NCBI GenBank assembly: GCA_947175845.1
Contig: CAMWOK010000085.1
Span: 1-10,149 of the forward strand
Direction of reading: 5' to 3'
From: an uncultured Lachnospiraceae bacterium
GTDB taxonomy: Bacteria; Bacillota; Clostridia; Lachnospirales; Lachnospiraceae
Length of the DNA: 10,149 nucleotides
Shown here in pieces: positions 1 to 6,012 of this stretch. Below the pieces are notes generated by a model, which worked only from the letters and a program-made list of their open reading frames with translations, had not been told where the DNA came from and made no database searches. Made by a program: the position numbers and the translations under genes. Within the stretch, counting starts at the first letter, position 1. Each line of letters starts with the position of its first letter.

Positions 1-939
1 GTGGACAGGCTGCTGGCAGAAGGGCATGAAGTGAGGGTGATCGACAACTGGACAACTGGCAGACCCGAAAACCTCGACCATCAAAAAGACAACAAAAACC
101 TGACAATCCATCATATGGATATCAGAAACAAGGAAGAGACAGAACCGATCTTTGCGGGTGTGGATTATGTCTTTCACTTTGCGGCGCTGGCGGATATCGT
201 GCCGTCGATCCAGCGGCCGTATGACTATTATTCGTCAAATGTACTGGGCACGTTCAATGTGGTCGAGTGTGCAAAAAATGCCGGTATCAAAAAGCTGGTT
301 TATGCGGCATCTTCGTCCTGTTATGGGATACCGGATGAATTTCCGACAAAGGAGACTGCTGAAATCAGGCCGCAGTACCCATATGCGCTGACAAAGAGGC
401 TCGGTGAGGAGACCGTGCTCCACTGGGGACATGTCTATGGACTGCCGGTGGTGACACTCCGGCTTTTTAATGTCTATGGAACAAGGTCGAGAACCTCCGG
501 AACTTACGGGGCGGTATTTGGTGTATTTCTGGCACAGAAGCTGGCAGGAAAACCTTTTACAGTTGTGGGTGACGGAAACCAGACGCGGGATTTTACCTAT
601 GTGACCGATATTGCGGATGCGTTTTATACAGCGGCGGTGTCGGATGTGGTTCAGGATACATTCAATGTGGGAAGCGGCGGAACATACTCGGTGAACAGGC
701 TGTGCGGGCTGCTTGGCGGCGAGATCACACATATTCCAAAGAGACCGGGCGAGCCGGACTGCACGTTTGCGGACACTGCGAAGATTGAGAAGACACTGGG
801 GTGGAAAGCAAAAGTGACATTTGAGGAAGGCGTACAGAAGGTGCTTGACAACATCGATTACTGGCGTGAGGCACCTGTGTGGACACCGGACAGCATCGGT
901 GAGGCGACGCAGGACTGGTTTAAATATCTGGGTAATTAA
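1..939 (+). CDS. NAD(P)-dependent nucleotide-sugar epimerase/dehydratase (SDR), 5' end cut off by window
   Basis: Extended short-chain dehydrogenase/reductase of the GalE/WbpP-like type, which acts in the cytoplasm on nucleotide sugars (C4 epimerisation or related redox steps). In 312 visible residues I see the end of the Rossmann region (EGHEVRVIDNW, residues 7-17), the FHFAA strand (58-62), the SSSCYG serine segment (104-109) and the catalytic Y128-x3-K132 pair in YPYALTK. The substrate-side motif RDFTYVTDIADA follows. The N-terminal GxxGxxG dinucleotide loop is absent because the gene starts before the window: the GTG at base 1 is an internal valine codon by homology, so about 20 residues are probably missing. 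The stop is TAA at 937-939. As first gene of a sugar cluster it probably modifies the nucleotide sugar made by its neighbours. The fold and SDR class are secure; the exact substrate cannot be read from sequence. Confidence 0.9.
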   Translation: MDRLLAEGHEVRVIDNWTTGRPENLDHQKDNKNLTIHHMDIRNKEETEPIFAGVDYVFHFAALADIVPSIQRPYDYYSSNVLGTFNVVECAKNAGIKKLVYAASSSCYGIPDEFPTKETAEIRPQYPYALTKRLGEETVLHWGHVYGLPVVTLRLFNVYGTRSRTSGTYGAVFGVFLAQKLAGKPFTVVGDGNQTRDFTYVTDIADAFYTAAVSDVVQDTFNVGSGGTYSVNRLCGLLGGEITHIPKRPGEPDCTFADTAKIEKTLGWKAKVTFEEGVQKVLDNIDYWREAPVWTPDSIGEATQDWFKYLGN

Positions 940-1102
940 ATCCGGCTGTTTGCAGGACAGGCATTTGATAATGGCAGTTTTCGTTTCAGGTGTCGTATGA
1001 TGGTGTGCCTGAAACAGGTCCTGGCAGATAGATGAGCGTTATAAGATTGTTGGAAAACAGAACAAGAATGAAATAAAACAGATAAAGGAACTGGCTTGAA
1101 TC
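940..1102 (+). other. Intergenic spacer with nested inverted repeats
   Basis: This 163-base spacer separates the epimerase from the kinase/nucleotidylyltransferase. It holds a perfect 8-bp inverted repeat, GTTTCAGG at 983-990 against CCTGAAAC at 1008-1015 (17-base loop). A second 6-bp pair lies outside it, CAGGAC at 953-958 against GTCCTG at 1018-1023. No run of T follows, so it is not a standard intrinsic terminator. I saw no convincing -35/-10 pair and no credible small gene. It could be an RNA fold that affects expression between the two genes, or have no function. Confidence 0.45.
1084..1089 (+). promoter_or_regulatory. Ribosome binding site of the kinase/nucleotidylyltransferase gene
   Basis: AAAGGA ends 13 bases before the ATG at 1103, a longer spacing than usual. 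A TGA in the same frame at 1097-1099 excludes any start further upstream, so the ATG at 1103 is the first possible start in this frame. Confidence 0.5.
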
Positions 1103-2752
1103 ATGGAAAAGATCGCGGACAAGATTACATTCAGGGAAGAAATAAGACCGAGACTGAAAAGAGAAGGAAAGACCATAGCGCTCTGTCATGGCGTGTTCGA
1201 CCTGGTTCATCCGGGACACATCATACACCTGCAGCAGGCAAAACAGATGGCAGACATCCTTGTGGTGTCCATCACGGCGGCAGCATATGTGCGCAAAGGC
1301 CCCGGGAGACCGTATTTCAATGACGAGATGCGCCTGAAGGTGCTCGAAGCGCTGGAATTTGTGGATTATGTGATGCTCTCGGAGGGCTATACAGTCGATG
1401 ACATTGTGGAGAGCGTGGAACCCGATCTGTATGTCAAAGGCGAGGAGTACGCCAAAGAGAGCGAAGACATCACCGGTAAGATAACTGCCGAGCGGGAACT
1501 CGTAGAACAGCACGGCGGGAAGGTGGCGTATACCACTGGCGAGGTGTTCAGCTCCACAAAGCTGATCAACACAGCGTTATCGGGACTTCCGGAAGACGTG
1601 ATCCGATACATGGAGGGATTTATTACAAAGTATTCCATGGAGGATATCAAAAAGTACGCAGAGAAAGCTGAGAAGCTGAAAGTGCTCGTCGTGGGGGATG
1701 TGATCATTGACAAATATACATACTGCATCGTGCATGGGCTGATGAGCAAGGATACCGGATATTCTTCGGGGCTTGAGTACTCGGAGGAGTATCTCGGCGG
1801 GGCGGCAGCTGTCGCAAGGCATCTGGGCAGTTTTACTGAAAATGTGACACTCATGTCAATTGTGGGGGATGAGGAGGAGATGCGCCTGAAACTTTTTGAC
1901 GGGCTTGCGGATAAGATGCGTCTAAAGTTTACCTACAGCAGCAGCTTTCCGACGATCGTCAAACACCGCTACCTCACAAGGAATGCAAAGCGGGAAGAAT
2001 ACAGAAAGATTTTTTCCATCAATAACATTCCCGGGGCCATGTCCTATGAAAAGGAGGCAAGGGAAGCGTTCTACAGGGGGCTGGCAGAAAAACTCGAAGA
2101 GTCGGACGTGGTGTTTCTCTGTGACTTTGGACACGGGCTGATCGATGAGGAAGTAAGACGGCTGATCCAGGAGAAGGCAAAGTATCTGGTCTTAAACTGC
2201 CAGACGAACTCAACAAACTATGGGATGAACATCATCACGAAGTACAACAGGGCCGATGCGTTTACACTGGACCAGAAGGAACTGAAGCTTGCCTATCCGA
2301 TGAATATGGCAGAAGAGCGCACCGTGCTGGCAAAGCTCAGCGCGCACCTCGGGTGCGGCGGCTGGCTGACAAGAGGCGCGGAGGGCGCTTACGGCATAGA
2401 AGGACCGGGCAGCCATGCGTGCAGCGTATCCAGGAAACCCGATAAAGGTCAGGCTAAGAGTATGTGTCAGGACACTTGTGCAAGCCAGGACACTGACACA
2501 TGCCAGGATATGTATACATGTCAGGACATGTATATATGTCCTGCATTCACACTGACTGTAAAGGATACTGTGGGTGCGGGAGATGCATTTTACTCCGTAG
2601 CCGGACTGTACGCGGCAGCGGGGGCTCCGATAGAACTCGGTACTTTCATGGGAAATATCGCGGGCGCGCTCGGGGCGAATATTGTGGGCAATAAGGAAGC
2701 AGTGGAGAAAGTAAACGTGCTGAAATATGCGGGGACGCTGCTGAATATATAG
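1103..2752 (+). CDS. Fused nucleotidylyltransferase / PfkB-family sugar kinase (HldE-like, reversed domain order)
   Basis: Bifunctional 549-residue protein. Residues about 20-160 form a cytidylyltransferase-fold domain like the C-terminal half of HldE (RfaE): HGVFDLVHPGH with the catalytic HxGH at H36-H39, RPYFNDEMR near 69-77, PDLYVKGEEY, and the closing SSTKLI at 150-155. Residues about 192-549 form a ribokinase/PfkB domain: LVVGDVIID at the start, the GGAAAVARHL sugar-binding glycine motif at 242-251, and DTVGAGDAF at 488-496 with predicted catalytic base D494. It would phosphorylate a sugar or sugar phosphate and transfer a nucleotide to it. In classical HldE the kinase comes first; here the order is reversed. 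A loop before the DTVGAGD motif carries a cysteine-rich six-residue repeat (about 450-479) that is not part of the usual fold. The substrate could be a heptose phosphate by family resemblance, but this is not shown. Confidence 0.88.
   Translation: MEKIADKITFREEIRPRLKREGKTIALCHGVFDLVHPGHIIHLQQAKQMADILVVSITAAAYVRKGPGRPYFNDEMRLKVLEALEFVDYVMLSEGYTVDDIVESVEPDLYVKGEEYAKESEDITGKITAERELVEQHGGKVAYTTGEVFSSTKLINTALSGLPEDVIRYMEGFITKYSMEDIKKYAEKAEKLKVLVVGDVIIDKYTYCIVHGLMSKDTGYSSGLEYSEEYLGGAAAVARHLGSFTENVTLMSIVGDEEEMRLKLFDGLADKMRLKFTYSSSFPTIVKHRYLTRNAKREEYRKIFSINNIPGAMSYEKEAREAFYRGLAEKLEESDVVFLCDFGHGLIDEEVRRLIQEKAKYLVLNCQTNSTNYGMNIITKYNRADAFTLDQKELKLAYPMNMAEERTVLAKLSAHLGCGGWLTRGAEGAYGIEGPGSHACSVSRKPDKGQAKSMCQDTCASQDTDTCQDMYTCQDMYICPAFTLTVKDTVGAGDAFYSVAGLYAAAGAPIELGTFMGNIAGALGANIVGNKEAVEKVNVLKYAGTLLNI
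2447..2536 (+). repeat. In-frame 18-bp minisatellite within the kinase domain
   Basis: Four units of exactly 18 bases start at 2465, 2483, 2501 and 2519, each with the core (T/A)G(T/C)CAGGA. The last two are the closest match (TGCCAGGATATGTATACA and TGTCAGGACATGTATATA). A degraded fifth unit starts at 2447 (GGTCAGGC...). Because 18 is divisible by 3 the reading frame is kept and each unit encodes six residues: CQDTCA, SQDTDT, CQDMYT, CQDMYI, then C479. The segment falls in a loop between the GAYGIEG strand and the DTVGAGDAF motif of the PfkB kinase, where relatives have only a short turn. Palindromes overlap it: ATGTATACAT at 2510-2519, and CAGGACAT (2522-2529) against ATGTCCTG (2536-2543). 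Confidence 0.85.
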
Positions 2753-2895
2753 ATTCGGATAGATAGATTTGAGACACAGCTTCCTGAACTGAAATGGGAT
2801 GCGTGAAAAAAGTACAAAACTGTATGCGGATGGGATAAGCGGACGGGAAGGTTATGCCAGGTGCATACAGTTGTCAGGGAAAGGAACAGATGCAG
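2753..2895 (+). other. Intergenic spacer, nothing recognised
   Basis: This 143-base spacer lies between the kinase/nucleotidylyltransferase and the preferred start of the first radical SAM gene. I see no strong hairpin with a T-tract, no promoter pair and no independent coding frame. The frame of the next gene stays open back to an ATG at 2854, but that start is less likely (see the radical SAM entry). Confidence 0.4.
2880..2885 (+). promoter_or_regulatory. Ribosome binding site favouring the ATG at 2896
   Basis: AAAGGA lies 10 bases before the ATG at 2896. It is too close (4 bases) to the ATG at 2890. The GGGAAGG at 2845-2851 is only 2 bases from the ATG at 2854, too near to serve it. The spacing therefore supports a start at 2896. 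Confidence 0.55.
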
Positions 2896-3957
2896 ATGGC
2901 AGAAGACATCAGAATGGATTCACACAAGTTAATATACCATCCAGAAACTGTGGCGCGGTGGCTGAGCGGTGAGCAAATTTATCCGATTGAGATCGAAATA
3001 TCGCCGAGCGGCACATGCAACCACAGGTGTGTGTTCTGCGCAGTGGATTACATCGGGTATCAGCCGGTATTTCTTGATAAGGAAGTGATACTCCGGGATA
3101 TCCGCCGTATGAGCAAAAAAGGACTAAAGAGTGTTATCTGTTCCGGAGAAGGGGAACCGCTGCTGAATAAGGATATGCCGGATATGGCAAATTCCATAAA
3201 GTCCTGCGGTGTCGATGTGGCGATGAGCACAAACGGGGTGCTGTTTACGAAAGAAAAGATAGCGGACTGCCTCGGTGCGTTCAGCTGGGTGCGGTACAGT
3301 ATCGCCAGTATGGAACAGGATTCCTATCATGAAATACAGCGGGGCGGACCAGATGATCTGGGCAGGGTAAAAGAAAATCTAAGTGAGGCAGTGCGTTTCA
3401 AAAAGGATAAAAAGCTGACGACAACTTTGGGAGTGCAGTGCCTTCTGCTGCCAGGCAACATGGCACAGCTTCCTGATATGGCAAAAACATTGAGGGAGAT
3501 TGGCGTGGATTATCTGACCGTAAAACCATACTCACAGCATCTGCACAGCAAAAATCAGTTTGAGATCGATTATGAAGAAATGTCTGATTTGGAAAATCAG
3601 CTGAAGGAATATGTTACAGAAGATTTTTCTGTATATTTCAGGGCGTCTGCAATGAAGAAAGTGCATCATGAGAAATGCTATAGACAGTGTTATGGACTGC
3701 CGTTTATGACACACATCGATGCAAAGGGAAATGTATGGCCCTGTGTGGCACATATCGGGACAGAAGAATTATGCTATGGAAACATTTATGAGCAGACTTT
3801 TGAGGAGATATGGGAAGGAACAAAGAGGCAGGAAATCACTGCACACCTGAATCAGATGGACATCAACAAAGTGTGCAGGGAAGCCTGCAGGCTCGATGAG
3901 ATCAACAGGTATCTGGATGAGCTGAAGCATCCGGGGCGGCATGTGAATTTTATATAA
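2896..3957 (+). CDS. Radical SAM enzyme with C-terminal cysteine-rich (SPASM/twitch-like) region, copy 1
   Basis: Predicted 353-residue radical SAM protein. The SAM-binding [4Fe-4S] cluster motif is C41-x3-C45-x2-C48 (CNHRCVFC), followed by SGEGEPLL at 83-90, the SAM-contact motif. The C-terminal part has six more cysteines at 261, 265, 283, 293, 327 and 331, a pattern like the SPASM or twitch extensions that carry auxiliary Fe-S clusters. Start choice: the frame is open to an ATG at 2854, but starting at 2896 gives a proper ribosome binding site, a length almost equal to the next gene (353 versus 354 residues) and cluster cysteines at the identical positions 41/45/48. The protein ends in HVNFI, echoing HINFI in its neighbour. 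It lies 27 bases before the second radical SAM gene, so the two are surely co-transcribed. The reaction is unknown; a radical step on a sugar or sugar precursor is inferred from the neighbours only. Confidence 0.87.
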   Translation: MAEDIRMDSHKLIYHPETVARWLSGEQIYPIEIEISPSGTCNHRCVFCAVDYIGYQPVFLDKEVILRDIRRMSKKGLKSVICSGEGEPLLNKDMPDMANSIKSCGVDVAMSTNGVLFTKEKIADCLGAFSWVRYSIASMEQDSYHEIQRGGPDDLGRVKENLSEAVRFKKDKKLTTTLGVQCLLLPGNMAQLPDMAKTLREIGVDYLTVKPYSQHLHSKNQFEIDYEEMSDLENQLKEYVTEDFSVYFRASAMKKVHHEKCYRQCYGLPFMTHIDAKGNVWPCVAHIGTEELCYGNIYEQTFEEIWEGTKRQEITAHLNQMDINKVCREACRLDEINRYLDELKHPGRHVNFI

Positions 3958-3972
3958 AATCAGTAAATGAAA

Positions 3973-3977
3973 AGGGG
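3973..3977 (+). promoter_or_regulatory. Ribosome binding site of the second radical SAM gene
   Basis: AGGGG within AAAGGGGAAGG lies 7 bases before the ATG at 3985, in the 27-base gap after the first radical SAM gene. This fixes the start well. Confidence 0.6.
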
Positions 3978-3984
3978 AAGGTAA

Positions 3985-5049
3985 ATGGAAAAGACATCGC
4001 CATACAGCAGCCTGAAAATATTTGGGCATTTAGAAGAATTAAACAAAGTAAAGTGTGGTGAGAGAATTGCCCCGATTTATGTAAGGATAAAACCAACTAA
4101 CCGATGTAACCAGAATTGCTATTATTGTCATTACAAGTATCCATATCTGGAATTAGACCAGTATTATCCCACAGATGAGATAAAACAGGAAAAGATGCTG
4201 GAAATTATACAGGATTTTAAAGACATCGGAGTAAAGGCAGTAACTTTCAGCGGGGGCGGTGAGCCTCTTTTGTATCCTTATATTGAGCAATCAATGGAGG
4301 CAGTGCTGAATGCGGGAATAGATTTGTCCATCATAACAAACGGAAGTCTTCTGGAAGGAAAAAAGGCGGAATTGCTTTCTGGGGCAAAGTGGGTACGGAT
4401 CTCCCAGGAGTCAGGCTGTCCTAAAACTTATTCAAAAATCAGAGGCGTAAAGGAAGAGTCTTTTCATAAGCTTTGTGAAAATATAAAAAAGTTTGCAGAG
4501 ATAAAACATTCGGATTGTGAACTGGGTGTCAATTTTGTGATCGGACCTGACAATCATCAGGAGGTTTACCAGGCAGGAAAGCTGATGCAGGAGTTGGGGT
4601 GTAATCACATAAAATATACAGCACTGATGAGTAACGATGCCGAAGAGATGCATGCACCATTCAAAAAAGAGGTCATCGAGCAGATTCATAAACTGCAGGA
4701 AGATAATACAGGCGGTTTTAAAGTGATAAACCTGTATGAAAATGATTTTGACAGCAGCGCTGTGTTTGGCAGGAATTATGACCATTGCTCGGTTAAGGAT
4801 TTTGTGACAGTAATTGCCGCAAATTCCAGGATCTACTATTGCCACGACAAGGCATATTTGAGCGAGGGCGAAGTCGGGGATATTTCCCAGAAGTCATTTA
4901 AGGATGTATGGTTTTCGGAAGAGACAACAAGGAAATTTGAAATGTTTGATCCCAAAGAAATATGTAAACATCACTGTGTATATGATGACAGAAATGAGCT
5001 TTTGAACAGGTTTTACAGTCTGGACCGACAGCATATCAACTTTATATAA
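3985..5049 (+). CDS. Radical SAM enzyme, diverged paralogue of the preceding gene (copy 2)
   Basis: Predicted 354-residue radical SAM protein. The cluster motif is C41-x3-C45-x2-C48 (CNQNCYYC), followed by SGGGEPLL at 89-96 and the strand IITNGSLL. The C-terminal region keeps four cysteines at 268, 286, 327 and 331. The last two are at the same numbers as in copy 1, while partners of copy-1 C261 and C293 are missing, suggesting a different or single auxiliary cluster. It ends in HINFI. Overall it aligns with copy 1 through P30-I31, the cluster, the glycine motif and the tail, but most residues differ, so this is an old duplication or two co-inherited family members rather than a recent copy. 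It is visibly more AT-rich than the genes to its left. Possible roles are epimerisation, dehydration or deoxygenation at an unactivated carbon, or acting with copy 1; the sequence does not decide. Confidence 0.88.
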   Translation: MEKTSPYSSLKIFGHLEELNKVKCGERIAPIYVRIKPTNRCNQNCYYCHYKYPYLELDQYYPTDEIKQEKMLEIIQDFKDIGVKAVTFSGGGEPLLYPYIEQSMEAVLNAGIDLSIITNGSLLEGKKAELLSGAKWVRISQESGCPKTYSKIRGVKEESFHKLCENIKKFAEIKHSDCELGVNFVIGPDNHQEVYQAGKLMQELGCNHIKYTALMSNDAEEMHAPFKKEVIEQIHKLQEDNTGGFKVINLYENDFDSSAVFGRNYDHCSVKDFVTVIAANSRIYYCHDKAYLSEGEVGDISQKSFKDVWFSEETTRKFEMFDPKEICKHHCVYDDRNELLNRFYSLDRQHINFI

Positions 5050-5058
5050 CTAAGAAAA

Positions 5059-5073
5059 ACCAGAGATTCTGGT
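5059..5073. other. Short inverted repeat between radical SAM and transketolase genes
   Basis: ACCAGA (5059-5064) and TCTGGT (5068-5073) form a perfect 6-bp inverted repeat with a 3-base loop. Read on the minus strand it is followed by TTTT, like a weak terminator; on the plus strand no T-run follows. No minus-strand gene in the window would use it, so its function is doubtful. Confidence 0.35.
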
Positions 5074-5103
5074 GTAGATACAGAATCACAGGAATATCTG
5101 CAT

Positions 5104-5108
5104 GGAGG
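5104..5108 (+). promoter_or_regulatory. Ribosome binding site of the transketolase N-terminal subunit
   Basis: A perfect GGAGG lies 6 bases before the ATG at 5115 and decides this start. Confidence 0.65.
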
Positions 5109-5114
5109 CTGAAT

Positions 5115-5948
5115 ATGGAAACAATTGAAGAGATTGCCAGGGATATCAGAAAAACTATATATAAGATAGCACATCATGCAGGCGGCGGCCACATGGGAGC
5201 AGCATTTTCCATGACAGATATCATCAGCGTGCTCTATTTTGACCATGTACTCAGATATAGTGCGGACAATCCGGATTGGGGAGAGAGGGACAAATTTATC
5301 TTAAGTAAGGGACACGCCTGCTATGCACTCTATGCGGCGCTGGCAAAAGCGGGATATTTTCCGGAGGACGAGCTTTTGCATGTGGGAAAACCGGAATCAA
5401 GGTTTGGAGGACATCCAAAGATGCATGAGATTCCAGGAGTGGAGGCGTCAACCGGGGCATTGGGACATGGATTATCGTTTGCAATTGGCGCAGCCTATGC
5501 CAGCAAGCTGGATCGTAAGGACAGTCATATATATGTGGTGCTTGGCGACGGCGAATGCCAGGAAGGCTCGATATGGGAGGGGGCGCTGTCAGCACCTACG
5601 TTGGAGCTGGACAACATGACAGTCATTGTGGATCACAACAAGCTGCAGGCGATGGATGCATTGGAAAAAATCGTACATATGAAGCCGTTTGCAGACAAGT
5701 GGAGAGCCTTCGGGTGGAATGTGGTGGAGATAGATGGACATGACTATGCACAGATAAAGAAAGCGCTTTTGACAAGACAACCCAAGATACCGACTCTGGT
5801 GGTCGCAGATACAGTCAAAGGAAAGGGTGTTTCATTTATGGAGAATGTCCCAATATGGCATTACAGGATGCCAAATGACGACGAACTTCAGATTCTCTTT
5901 CGTGATTTAGGATTTACGCAGGCAGAGCAAAGGGAACTGTTAAAATAA
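5115..5948 (+). CDS. Transketolase-type enzyme, N-terminal (diphosphate-binding) subunit
   Basis: This 277-residue protein is the thiamine diphosphate-binding half of a split transketolase. Such enzymes move a two-carbon ketol unit from a ketose to an aldose in the cytoplasm, and the active site forms together with the C-terminal subunit encoded next. Visible motifs are H26 in GGGHMG, KGHACYALYA with H67, GGHP at 98-101, the ASTGALGHGL stretch with H118, and the cofactor/metal motif GDG at 144-146 with N175 in DHNKLQ. The length fits stand-alone N-terminal subunits rather than the roughly 650-residue fused enzyme. A perfect GGAGG precedes the start. It sits inside a sugar-modification cluster, not with pentose-phosphate genes, so it may have a dedicated role, for instance building a longer-chain or branched sugar. 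The natural substrate is unknown. Confidence 0.9.
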   Translation: METIEEIARDIRKTIYKIAHHAGGGHMGAAFSMTDIISVLYFDHVLRYSADNPDWGERDKFILSKGHACYALYAALAKAGYFPEDELLHVGKPESRFGGHPKMHEIPGVEASTGALGHGLSFAIGAAYASKLDRKDSHIYVVLGDGECQEGSIWEGALSAPTLELDNMTVIVDHNKLQAMDALEKIVHMKPFADKWRAFGWNVVEIDGHDYAQIKKALLTRQPKIPTLVVADTVKGKGVSFMENVPIWHYRMPNDDELQILFRDLGFTQAEQRELLK

Positions 5949-5992
5949 ATTTTGCGTCTTTTTTGTGGATTAAATTATATCAGAATGGTTTT

Positions 5993-6000
5993 AAGGAAGG
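5993..6000 (+). promoter_or_regulatory. Ribosome binding site of the transketolase C-terminal subunit
   Basis: AAGGAAGG ends 12 bases before the ATG at 6013, somewhat long but the only purine-rich site nearby. The spacer 5949-6012 otherwise shows nothing clear. Confidence 0.4.
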
Positions 6001-6012
6001 TAGGCAGCGAAG

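Noticed and set aside
1..3. GTG at the first base as the real start of the epimerase
   Set aside because: The protein would lack the first strand and GxxGxxG loop that every enzyme of this family needs; the window simply begins inside the gene.
235..732. Minus-strand open frame of 165 codons
   Set aside because: It is antisense to the epimerase, whose motifs are clear, and its product is rich in cysteine, histidine and arginine with no family character.
986..1513. Minus-strand open frame of 175 codons
   Set aside because: It mostly lies antisense to the well-supported nucleotidylyltransferase domain and shows no motif of its own.
2447..2536. CRISPR array
   Set aside because: The 18-bp units are directly tandem with no spacers, stay in frame, and lie inside a coding gene.
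2854..2895. Fourteen-residue N-terminal extension of the first radical SAM protein from ATG 2854
   Set aside because: Ribosome binding site spacing is only 2 bases, and the start at 2896 puts the cluster cysteines and total length in register with the neighbouring paralogue.
5055..5073. Minus-strand intrinsic terminator
   Set aside because: The hairpin stem is only 6 bp with a short T-run, and no minus-strand gene in the window would end there.
5952..5980. Internal promoter (TTGCGT, 17 bases, TTATAT) before the second transketolase gene
   Set aside because: Spacing is ideal but each box matches consensus at only half of its positions, which is expected by chance in AT-rich sequence.
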